Assembly: GCF_947489255.1 (NCBI RefSeq)
Contig: NZ_CANLCY010000001.1
Span: 496,001-560,000, forward strand
Reading direction: 5' to 3'
Length of the DNA stretch: 64,000 nucleotides
From: an uncultured Microbacterium sp.
GTDB taxonomy: Bacteria > Actinomycetota > Actinomycetes > Actinomycetales > Microbacteriaceae
Positions 44,004 to 52,381 of the stretch are shown here, piece by piece. Below the pieces are notes generated by a model. The model was not told the DNA's origin, made no database searches, and was given only the letters and a program-made list of their open reading frames with translations. Position numbers and translations under genes: made by a program. The first letter of the stretch is position 1. Every line of letters begins with the position of its first letter.

Positions 44004-47000
44004 AGCGCCGCACGCTGGTCGGACTCGCCTCCACCCTGGTGGCGGCGACCCTCGTCGTGACCGCGAGCATCGTATGGCCGGGCCTCGACGCGCAGCAGAC
44101 ACCCGAGGTCGACACCTCGGTGTGGGCCCTGCAGACCGGCGACGGGCAGCGCTACGCGCGCGTCAACACGGCGGTCGGCGAGCTCGACACCGTGCGCACC
44201 GCGGGAAACCCGAGCCAGGTCGCGCAGGCACGCGACGGCGCCTACCTCTTCACCGACAGCTACAGCAAGCTCACCCGCATCGACGAGGCCCAGCCCGTCG
44301 ATCTCGAGCAGGACCAGCTCGAGGCCGCCCCCGACACCCCGCCCGGAACCACCTCGGTCGCCACGGCCGGCGACTACGTCGTGTACCGCACCGACACGGG
44401 GGCGCTCTTCGCGGGACGGCTGAGCCAGGCGGGCCAGCGCGCCGCCGAACTCGATCCCTTCGGAACGGCCGGCGACGACGATGCCGTGTCGTACACCGCG
44501 GATGCCATCGCCCTCGACGACCGGGGGATGCTCTTCGCCTACTCCTCGGTGGACCAGTCCGTCATCCGGTACGACATCGACGCCGATGAGGTGCGCGCGC
44601 GGGACGCCCTTGACGCGACGATCGCCGCGCCCGTGCTCTCGGCGGCCGGTGACACCTGGGTGCTCGTGGATTCCGAGGCCGGTCGCGTCTGGATGCGCGG
44701 TGCCGACCCGATCGACATTGAGCTGGGGGAGCAGGTCTCCGTCGGCGACGCCGAAGCTGCAGCCGCCGCCGTCTACGTCGCCGACGATCAGTCGCTGTGG
44801 ACGATCCCGACCGACGGCTCCGGCCCCCGCCGCGAGGTGGGCGGAGGAGGCAACGTCCTCGGCCAGCCCGCGCGTCCGCTCACCCATCAGGGCGTCACCT
44901 ACGCCGCCTGGCTCCTCCCGGGCGACAGTCGGGGCACCCTCTGGCGGTCGGACCAGGGCGAGACGGACCTCGCCTACGGCGGGGCGAGCATGCCCGACCA
45001 GCGCCGACCCGTCTTCGTCGCGACCGATCACGCCGTCATCCTGAACGAGACGCGCACTGGATGGGTGTGGACGGTCCCCGACGGCGCCCTGGTGGCATCC
45101 AGTCAGAACTGGTCGCTCGACGACCGCACCGAAGACGCGGCCGTCCAGAGCGAGGAGCAGGTGAGCGTCGTCCTCGACCCCAAGCCGCCCATCGCCGAAC
45201 CCGATGCCTTCGGTGTGCGGGCGGGACGCCTGACGACCCTCCCGGTGCTGCTGAATGACCACGACCCCAACGAAGACGTGCTGAGCATCGTCGCCGACAG
45301 CGTCACCGGTCTCGACCCCTCGTTCGGCGCGCTGTCGCTCACCGATTCCGGTCAGCGCCTGGCGGTGCGCGTCAAACCGGGTGCCACCGGCACGGCGACC
45401 TTCAGCTACGCGGTGACCGACGGCACGACGGCCGACGGCCTCACGTCGGCGCCCACCACGGTGACCCTCACCGTCTCGCCGGGTGAGTCCAACGCCGCGC
45501 CCGTGTGGTGCGGAACCGACAAGTGCCTCCAGCAGTGGCCGACCCCCGAGGTCGCGCGCGGGGGCACCGTCACGGTCCCCGTGCTCCCCGGGTGGGTCGA
45601 TCCCGACGGCGACCCCCTGCTGCTGCTCTCCGTCGACAACCCGAGCGGCGTCGGCACGGTCGCCGCGACCCCCGGCGGAGACGTCGTCTACCAGCACGCC
45701 GACGACGGGTCGGGCGGCGAGCAGAACATCCAGCTCGACGTCACCGTCGCCGACACCGGAGGGGCCACCACGACCAAGCCCCTCGTCATCCGCGTGGCGC
45801 CCGACCCCACTCTCGCGGTGCAGTCCTTCGCCGTCATCGACACGGTGGGCACCTCGCTCGCCGTCGACGTCGGTCCCCACGTGACCGGCACGGCGGGGGA
45901 GATCTCCCTCGGCTCGGTCCGCGTCCTCGACGACGCCGCCGCGACGGCGACCGTGGTCGGCGGCAGCACGGTGTTCGATTTCGCGGCCTCCCAGCCCGGC
46001 GTGTACCGCGTCGACTTCACCGTCAACGCCGGGGGCAGGGACGCCACGGGGACCGCCCGCATCACCCTCCTTCCCGCCGATGCCCCGGCGCAGTTGTCGA
46101 CCGCCCCCGTCGTGGCCTTCGTGCGCCCGCAGGAGGACGCGACCCTCGACGTGTTCAGCGCGGTGTCGAACCCCACCGGCCGCGTGCTCCTGCTCAGCGA
46201 TGTGACGCCCGCCGCCGAAGAGGGGGCGTCCCTCACCGTCGACACCGTGGGGCAGAACGATCTGCGCGTCTCGGGCTCCACCGCCGACGGCGGCGCCGGC
46301 CTGCTCGGAACGGTGGACTACACCGTCAGCGACGGCACCGACGACGAGGGATCGCGCGTGGGCGGCGAGGCGACCGTCTACCTCCTGCCGCCGGCCCCCG
46401 AGATCGCGCCGATCGCCGTCGACGACACCGTGACGGTGCGCGCGGGCGCGCAGATCGACATCCCGGTGCTCGACAATGACATCTCCCCGGCCGGAGGTCG
46501 TCCGAGCCTCGACCCCTCCAGCGTGCAGGCCCAGCCGGCCAGCGACGCGCTCGCCTTCGCCTCCGGCGGGGTGCTGCGTTATCTGGCGCCCACCGCGCCC
46601 GGCTCCTACGAGGTGACCTACCGCGTCTACACCACCGGTACGCCCGCCCTGTGGGACGAGGCGACCGTGCGCATCACGGTGCTGGGCGCAGAGGCCAATC
46701 GCGCGCCGCTCCCCGACACCCTCCAGGGGCGCGTGCTCAGCGGGGGCACGACGACGATCGACTTCCAGGGCTTCGGTGTCGATCCCGACGGCGACGCCGT
46801 GTCGCTCGACCGCATCGTCGCCCAGCCCGACCGGGGTACGGCATCCGTGTCCCCCGACGGCTCGTCGATCGTCTACTCGTCCGTGCCGGGCGACCGGGGC
46901 CAGGTGTCGTTCCGCTATCGCGTGTCCGACTCCTCCGGCGCCACGGGCGAGGGCACGGTGCGCATCGGGATCCTGGATGCCGAGGCCAACCCGAGTCCGA

Positions 47001-49951
47001 TCACGTTCACCGACTACGTGCAGGTGCAGGCCGGGGGCGACCGTACGATCCGGGTCAGCCCGCTCGCGAACGACATCGACCCCACGCAGGGACGCCTGAG
47101 GCTCACGGGCGTGCGGCCCGATCTGCCCGAGACCCTCGTCGACGGCAGCGCCAACCCCGAGTACGCCCGGCTCGACGGCTTCGTCGACAGCGTCAGCGAC
47201 ACGGGCGTCGTCCTGCGCGCGGGCGATCAGCCCGGCACGATGTCGTTCCTGTACGACGTGGAGTCGGACTCCGGCAACACCGGGCGCGGTCTCATCGTGG
47301 TCAAGGTCGTGCGCGAGAGCGTCCCCGATTACCCCGTGGTGACCGACACGGTGCTCACGGTCGAGAACCGCGACGACTTCACCAGCGGGGTCGACGTCAT
47401 CGCGGGCCGCGCGACCTGGTCCGGCGGAGAGGTCGGCGACCTCGAGGTGACGCTGTGGGGGCAGCCGACCGACGTGCGCCTCGACGGCAGACGCATCTCC
47501 GGCGACCTGCCCGCGACACGTCGTGTCATCCCGTTCGCGATCACGGGCCGCGTCGGCGACGCCGACGTCATCACCTACGCCTTCCTCCGTGTCCCGGGTG
47601 ACGATGACCTGACCCTGGCTCTGCGCCCCGGCTCGGCGCAGCGGGTCGACGAGCTGGCCTCGGTGCAGTTCGACATGGCATCCCTCGTCGCCCTTCCCCG
47701 TCGTGCCACCCTCGAGGTGGGCACCGATGTCTCGACCACGGGCGTCCGCGCCGAGGGCCGCTGCTCGGTCAACGGGTCGGTCGTGCAGTACGACGCCGGG
47801 ACGGGTTCGCCGTGGACCGACGCGTGCCAGGTGCCCGTGCGGATCGCGGGGACGCAGGAGTGGACCGTGCTCTCGGTGCCCATCGGCGTCGTCGCCCGAG
47901 ACCCCCAGCCGGAGCTGCGCCCGGGTTCGCTCACGGTGGGCCCCGGGGAGACGGCCACGTTCGACCTGCGCAACATGACCTCGTGGCAGCTCGGACGCGA
48001 GGACTGGGCCGGGATCCGCTACGCGCTCGACTACAGCGGGTCGGCGTTCCAGGTCTCGCTCGACGGGTCGGTCGTGACCGTCGTGGGCGGCGACCGTGCC
48101 GTACCCGGCACCGACAACGCCGCCGTCATCTCCGTCACCAGTCACAACGCCGTCGCCCCCGCACGGCTCGTGCTGCGAGTCGGAGCGGCGCCGTCGACGC
48201 TGCCTCAGGGCGGAACGACCTCGTCGCAGTGCTCGCAAGCCCAGGGATCGAGCTGCACGATCGGCGTGATCGGTATCAGCGGCGAGGTCAACCCGCTGCC
48301 GCGGACCCCACTCGAGGTCGTGGGTGTGCGGCCCACTGCCGCGTGCACGGGTGTGGACTTCTCCGTCGCCTCGGCCTCGAGCATCACCGCCTCGTGGACC
48401 GCCGACGCTCCCGGCGCGACGTGCAGCGCCAGCGTCACCCTCCGCGACGCCCAGGGACGCACGACCGCGTCCACGCGCGACGCCCGCGTCGTGCTCGACC
48501 TCCTCGGCTATCCGCGCACCCCGGCGAGCGTGCGGCAGACGGCCTTCGCCGACGGCTCGCTCACGCTCCGCGTCGACCCCGGTGAGGCCCGTCGCGCCTA
48601 CCCCGCGCTCGCCGGGTTCACGGTCCGTTCCGGTGGCGAGGTCGTCGCGCAGTGCGGCCCCGACGGCGGGTGCCCCGTGATCTCGGCGCCCAACGGCGAG
48701 CAGCGCGAGTACGTCGTGACCGCCGTCAACAGCGTCGGCGAATCCCGCGGCGCCGTGCGGACGACGGCGTGGGCCTACGCCTCACCCGACAAGCCGCGGT
48801 CCGGCGATTTCGCGCCCGTCGACAACGGCGGAGAGGGAGGCGTGGCGGATCTCACCATCCGCGGCATCGACGCCGCCGAGACCGGCACCCTCGAGATCGC
48901 GAGCGCCGCGGGGCAGAAGCGCACGATCAGCGTCGGACGCAATCAGGAGACCGTTTCGGTCGCCGCGTTCCCGGTGGGCAGCAACTCGTCCACGCAGATC
49001 ACGGTGACGCCGATCTCGCGCTTCACCGTGCCGCCGGGCCTCGGCGGCTCGCAGAGCGGGCAGGCGCTGGTCTTCACGGCGCACGGCGTCGGCAGGCCGC
49101 AGCAGCTGAACCTCACCCTCACGTCGCAGCGCGACGGCGGCGGCAAGGTCACCATCGTCGCCGAGGGCTCGGCGTCGAAGAACGGCGACGGGTCCGACGT
49201 GCGATACGGCTTCGCGATCGACGGCTCCTGCCGTGTGGGTGACGACGGACCTCGCCGCACGTTCCCCGGCAAGGACGATGGAGAGACGTACACGGTCCGC
49301 ATGTGCGTCGATTCCGTCTACGACGGCAAGAGCTTCGGTTCCGATCAGACCGAGAAGAGCATCGACGCCACGCAGGACACCACCGCTCCGCAGGGATACA
49401 CGTTCCGCGTCGGGGCCAAGCCCGTGGTCGACGGGGACACGGCACGGTGGAAGATCAGCGGCATCCAGGAGGGGACGAAGCCGCCGCGCAACAACAGTGT
49501 CAAGTACGACAACTGGGGTCCCGGCAGCGACGTCTACGACCGCGACCCGAACATCGGCGTGTACTTCCAACACGACTTCTGGCAGACCCGCTCCGACCGC
49601 GGCGTCGTCGAGCCGGCATCCGGAAGCGCCCCGTACCAGGTGCAGGCGACGGCCCGAATCGACTCCTGCGTCGCCGGCAGCGAGCTGAAGCTCGGGTGGA
49701 AGACCAGCAACGGCGAGGCGCGCACTTCCACCGACCGCTCCGGCGTCGTCTACTTCGACAAGAGCGGCCAGAAGCTCGACGCCAGCGACCCGACCGTCGT
49801 CCCGAAGGGGGCGGTGCGCGTCGAGAACGCGAAGCTCCTGGTCAGCTGGTCCGCGAAGGGCTGGGGTCTCGACGACGCCACCCTCGTCACGGGTGGGACC
49901 TGCGACCCCGGCAAGGCCGATCCCTCTCAGCCGCCCGCCGGCAACGGCTGA
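44000..49951 (+). CDS. Giant secreted/membrane-anchored Ig/cadherin-like repeat protein
   Basis: A 1983-residue protein. One N-terminal hydrophobic segment (VGLASTLVAATLVVTASIVWPG) has no lipobox and may act as an uncleaved anchor. Residues about 35-390 have WD/NHL-like beta-propeller character. After that come at least six Ig/cadherin-like domains with the recurring signatures VLLNDHDPNED, GWVDPDGDPL, VLDNDISPAGG, FGVDPDGDAV and LANDIDPTQGR. Their Asp/Asn clusters could bind Ca2+. The last part has Fn3-like strands and several Cys pairs. There is no LPXTG or C-terminal helix. It overlaps the kinase by GTGA and precedes moxR by 41 bp. Role: probably the surface component of the system; this is inference. 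Confidence 0.85.
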   Translation: MKRRTLVGLASTLVAATLVVTASIVWPGLDAQQTPEVDTSVWALQTGDGQRYARVNTAVGELDTVRTAGNPSQVAQARDGAYLFTDSYSKLTRIDEAQPVDLEQDQLEAAPDTPPGTTSVATAGDYVVYRTDTGALFAGRLSQAGQRAAELDPFGTAGDDDAVSYTADAIALDDRGMLFAYSSVDQSVIRYDIDADEVRARDALDATIAAPVLSAAGDTWVLVDSEAGRVWMRGADPIDIELGEQVSVGDAEAAAAAVYVADDQSLWTIPTDGSGPRREVGGGGNVLGQPARPLTHQGVTYAAWLLPGDSRGTLWRSDQGETDLAYGGASMPDQRRPVFVATDHAVILNETRTGWVWTVPDGALVASSQNWSLDDRTEDAAVQSEEQVSVVLDPKPPIAEPDAFGVRAGRLTTLPVLLNDHDPNEDVLSIVADSVTGLDPSFGALSLTDSGQRLAVRVKPGATGTATFSYAVTDGTTADGLTSAPTTVTLTVSPGESNAAPVWCGTDKCLQQWPTPEVARGGTVTVPVLPGWVDPDGDPLLLLSVDNPSGVGTVAATPGGDVVYQHADDGSGGEQNIQLDVTVADTGGATTTKPLVIRVAPDPTLAVQSFAVIDTVGTSLAVDVGPHVTGTAGEISLGSVRVLDDAAATATVVGGSTVFDFAASQPGVYRVDFTVNAGGRDATGTARITLLPADAPAQLSTAPVVAFVRPQEDATLDVFSAVSNPTGRVLLLSDVTPAAEEGASLTVDTVGQNDLRVSGSTADGGAGLLGTVDYTVSDGTDDEGSRVGGEATVYLLPPAPEIAPIAVDDTVTVRAGAQIDIPVLDNDISPAGGRPSLDPSSVQAQPASDALAFASGGVLRYLAPTAPGSYEVTYRVYTTGTPALWDEATVRITVLGAEANRAPLPDTLQGRVLSGGTTTIDFQGFGVDPDGDAVSLDRIVAQPDRGTASVSPDGSSIVYSSVPGDRGQVSFRYRVSDSSGATGEGTVRIGILDAEANPSPITFTDYVQVQAGGDRTIRVSPLANDIDPTQGRLRLTGVRPDLPETLVDGSANPEYARLDGFVDSVSDTGVVLRAGDQPGTMSFLYDVESDSGNTGRGLIVVKVVRESVPDYPVVTDTVLTVENRDDFTSGVDVIAGRATWSGGEVGDLEVTLWGQPTDVRLDGRRISGDLPATRRVIPFAITGRVGDADVITYAFLRVPGDDDLTLALRPGSAQRVDELASVQFDMASLVALPRRATLEVGTDVSTTGVRAEGRCSVNGSVVQYDAGTGSPWTDACQVPVRIAGTQEWTVLSVPIGVVARDPQPELRPGSLTVGPGETATFDLRNMTSWQLGREDWAGIRYALDYSGSAFQVSLDGSVVTVVGGDRAVPGTDNAAVISVTSHNAVAPARLVLRVGAAPSTLPQGGTTSSQCSQAQGSSCTIGVIGISGEVNPLPRTPLEVVGVRPTAACTGVDFSVASASSITASWTADAPGATCSASVTLRDAQGRTTASTRDARVVLDLLGYPRTPASVRQTAFADGSLTLRVDPGEARRAYPALAGFTVRSGGEVVAQCGPDGGCPVISAPNGEQREYVVTAVNSVGESRGAVRTTAWAYASPDKPRSGDFAPVDNGGEGGVADLTIRGIDAAETGTLEIASAAGQKRTISVGRNQETVSVAAFPVGSNSSTQITVTPISRFTVPPGLGGSQSGQALVFTAHGVGRPQQLNLTLTSQRDGGGKVTIVAEGSASKNGDGSDVRYGFAIDGSCRVGDDGPRRTFPGKDDGETYTVRMCVDSVYDGKSFGSDQTEKSIDATQDTTAPQGYTFRVGAKPVVDGDTARWKISGIQEGTKPPRNNSVKYDNWGPGSDVYDRDPNIGVYFQHDFWQTRSDRGVVEPASGSAPYQVQATARIDSCVAGSELKLGWKTSNGEARTSTDRSGVVYFDKSGQKLDASDPTVVPKGAVRVENAKLLVSWSAKGWGLDDATLVTGGTCDPGKADPSQPPAGNG

Positions 49952-49992
49952 CCCCGGCATCCATCCATCCCCCACAGGAAGAACGCAGCGAC

Positions 49993-50958
49993 ATGACGAT
50001 CACCCAGGAGCAGGCCACCTGGTTCTCCCAGACCTTCTCGCAGATCGCCGACAACGTCGAGCGCGCCGTCCTCGGCAAGCGCCACGTCGTCGAGCTGGTG
50101 CTGACCGCCATGCTCAGCGACGGCCACGTGCTGCTCGAAGACGTCCCCGGCACCGGCAAGACCTCGCTGGCCCGCGCCGTCGCGCAGTCGGTGCAGGGCA
50201 CGAACACCCGCATCCAGTTCACCCCCGACCTCCTCCCGGGTGACATCACGGGCATCACCGTCTACGACCAGAAGAGCGGGACGTTCGAGTTCCACAGCGG
50301 GCCGATCTTCGCCAACATCGTGCTCGCCGACGAGATCAACCGCGCGAGCCCGAAGACGCAGTCGGCCCTGCTCGAGGTCATGGAAGAGGGCAAGGTCACC
50401 ATCGACGGCGTCTCTCGCGAGGTGGGCGTTCCGTTCCTCGTGCTCGCCACGCAGAACCCGGTCGAGCAGGCCGGCACCTACCGTCTGCCCGAGGCGCAGC
50501 TCGACCGCTTCCTCCTGCGCACCTCGCTCGGCTACCCCGACCACGCGGCGACCGTGCGCATCCTCGACGGCGCTCCGGTCGCCACCGCCGACCTGCGCCC
50601 GATCATCACCCCCCAGGCGCTGGTGGGCATGGCCGACCTCGCGGCATCCGTGTACGTCGACGCGCTGGTGCTCGATTACATCGCCCGCCTCGTGGATGCC
50701 ACCCGCACGGCCGACGAGGTGCGCCTGGGCGTCAGCATCCGCGGCGCGCTCGCCCTCACGCGCGCCACCCGCGCGCGGGCCGCCTCGCAGGGCCGCACCT
50801 ATGCGACACCCGACGACGTCAAGGCGCTCGCCGTCCCCGTGCTCTCGCACCGGCTCATCCTGCATCCCGAGGCCGAGTTCGACGGGGTCACGCAGGAGGC
50901 CGTGATCGGCCAGGTGCTGCTCGACACGCTCCCGCCCACTCAGCGCGAGAGCGCATGA
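49993..50958 (+). CDS. MoxR-family AAA+ ATPase
   Basis: A 321-residue protein with Walker A VPGTGKTS (51-58), Walker [11 protein letters not shown] (about 109-118) and the sensor/arginine-finger segment [22 protein letters not shown] (quoted in parts). MoxR proteins are hexameric chaperones that work with a DUF58 or VWA partner to mature enzyme or surface complexes. The DUF58 partner is encoded next. AGGAAGAA lies upstream of the ATG. It ends as ATGA, where a short frame starts that leads into the DUF58 gene. Confidence 0.95.
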   Translation: MTITQEQATWFSQTFSQIADNVERAVLGKRHVVELVLTAMLSDGHVLLEDVPGTGKTSLARAVAQSVQGTNTRIQFTPDLLPGDITGITVYDQKSGTFEFHSGPIFANIVLADEINRASPKTQSALLEVMEEGKVTIDGVSREVGVPFLVLATQNPVEQAGTYRLPEAQLDRFLLRTSLGYPDHAATVRILDGAPVATADLRPIITPQALVGMADLAASVYVDALVLDYIARLVDATRTADEVRLGVSIRGALALTRATRARAASQGRTYATPDDVKALAVPVLSHRLILHPEAEFDGVTQEAVIGQVLLDTLPPTQRESA

Positions 50959-51004
50959 CTCCCGTGAGCGCGAGGTTTGCGTCCGAGGCCGTCGGGGGTG
51001 AGCC

Positions 51005-52381
51005 GTGCCCGACGTGAACGTCACCGAGTCGCGGCTCACGCGCACCTCGGCCGCGACGATGGCCACGGGCTCGCGCACGTCGATCACCTCGACCGCGACC
51101 CGCCGCCAGCGTCGCATCGTGCGCGCCGTGGTGCAGGTCGCCGAAGTGTGGCGCGTCGTCACCGAGGCGCTCGCCGCAGCCCTGTCGTGGGCGGGGCGCA
51201 CGGTCCGCCCCGCGGGTGCGGTCGTCGCGGTCGCGGCGACCGTGGGCCTCGCCTTCGGCGTCGTCTTCGGCTGGGTCGAGTGGATGGTGGCGGGGTCGGT
51301 GGCCCTGCTGCTGCTGCTCATGAGCGTCCCGTTCCTCTTCGGCGCGCGCGCCTACGAGGTCGACCTGGCCCTCCAGCACGAGCGCGTCACCGCGGGGAAC
51401 GGCGTCACGGGCGAGATCGTCGTGCGCAACGACAGCACGAGGCCGACGCTGCCCGGTCGTCTCGACATCCCCGTCGGTCGCGGTCTCGTCGAGTTCGGGG
51501 TGCCGTTCCTCCGACCCGGACACAGCAGCACCGAGCCTCTCGAGATCCCGCCGTTGCCGCGCGGTGTGGTGCGCGTCGGCCCCGTCACCACGGTCCGCAG
51601 CGACCCGGTGGGTCTGCTGCGGCGCGAGCACGCGTTCGACGACGTGCACGACCTGTTCGTCCACCCGCGCACCGTCGGTCTGCCCTCCACCAGCTCCGGT
51701 CTCGTCCGCGACCTCGAGGGCAACGCGACGCGGCGTCTCGTCGACGCCGACATGTCGTTCCACGCCATCCGCGAGTACGCTCCCGGCGACTCCCAGCGGC
51801 AGGTGCACTGGAAGTCCACCGCCAAGACCGGGCGCCTGATGGTCCGCCAGTACGAGGAGTCCCGCCGATCGCGGATGGCGGTCGTCCTCGCCGCCGCGAC
51901 GCAGGAATACACGGATGCCGACGAGTACGAGCTCGCCGTCTCGGCCGCTGCCTCGCTGGGCCTGCGCGCCGTGCGCGACGCGCGCGACATCGACATCGTG
52001 ACGGGATCGGAGATCCCGCGCGTGGTGAAGGGCCGCCTGCGCGCGATCCGCCACATCCCGGTCGTCTCCCCGCGCGCGATGCTCGACGGGTTCAGCGCCA
52101 TCGAGCGCCACGAGAACACCATGCCCGTCGAAGACGTCTGCCGGTTGGCATCCGAGGCCAACGAGCGCCTCTCGATCGCGTTCCTCGTCACCGGCTCCCT
52201 CGTGCCCCTCGCCCGCCTGCGCCAGGCGGCGCTCGCCTTCCCCGCCGACACGGCGGTCGCCGCGGTCATCTGCGACGAGCGCGCGCACCCTCGCATGCAG
52301 AGCGTGGCCGGCCTCACCGTGCTCACGATCGGCACCCTCGACGACCTCTCCGGCCTGCTCGTGCGGGGAGCCACCTCGTGA
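51005..52381 (+). CDS. DUF58 protein, MoxR partner
   Basis: A 458-residue protein. Two membrane helices lie at about 60-115. The DUF58 signature is seen as [33 protein letters not shown] at about residues 250-285 (quoted here in outline: [19 protein letters not shown]). DUF58 has a VWA-like fold and is nearly always next to moxR and a transglutaminase-like gene. Start GTG 51005 is the best choice; a methionine-initiated start inside the first 20 residues is possible. Its stop overlaps the next start as GTGA. Confidence 0.9.
   Translation: MPDVNVTESRLTRTSAATMATGSRTSITSTATRRQRRIVRAVVQVAEVWRVVTEALAAALSWAGRTVRPAGAVVAVAATVGLAFGVVFGWVEWMVAGSVALLLLLMSVPFLFGARAYEVDLALQHERVTAGNGVTGEIVVRNDSTRPTLPGRLDIPVGRGLVEFGVPFLRPGHSSTEPLEIPPLPRGVVRVGPVTTVRSDPVGLLRREHAFDDVHDLFVHPRTVGLPSTSSGLVRDLEGNATRRLVDADMSFHAIREYAPGDSQRQVHWKSTAKTGRLMVRQYEESRRSRMAVVLAAATQEYTDADEYELAVSAAASLGLRAVRDARDIDIVTGSEIPRVVKGRLRAIRHIPVVSPRAMLDGFSAIERHENTMPVEDVCRLASEANERLSIAFLVTGSLVPLARLRQAALAFPADTAVAAVICDERAHPRMQSVAGLTVLTIGTLDDLSGLLVRGATS

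Noticed and set aside
51661..51720. CCCTCCACCAGCTCCGG in the DUF58 gene as a second REP-like element
   Set aside because: Similarity to the CCTTCGACAGGCTCAGG core is weak, there is no palindrome, and the encoded residues fit the surrounding protein.
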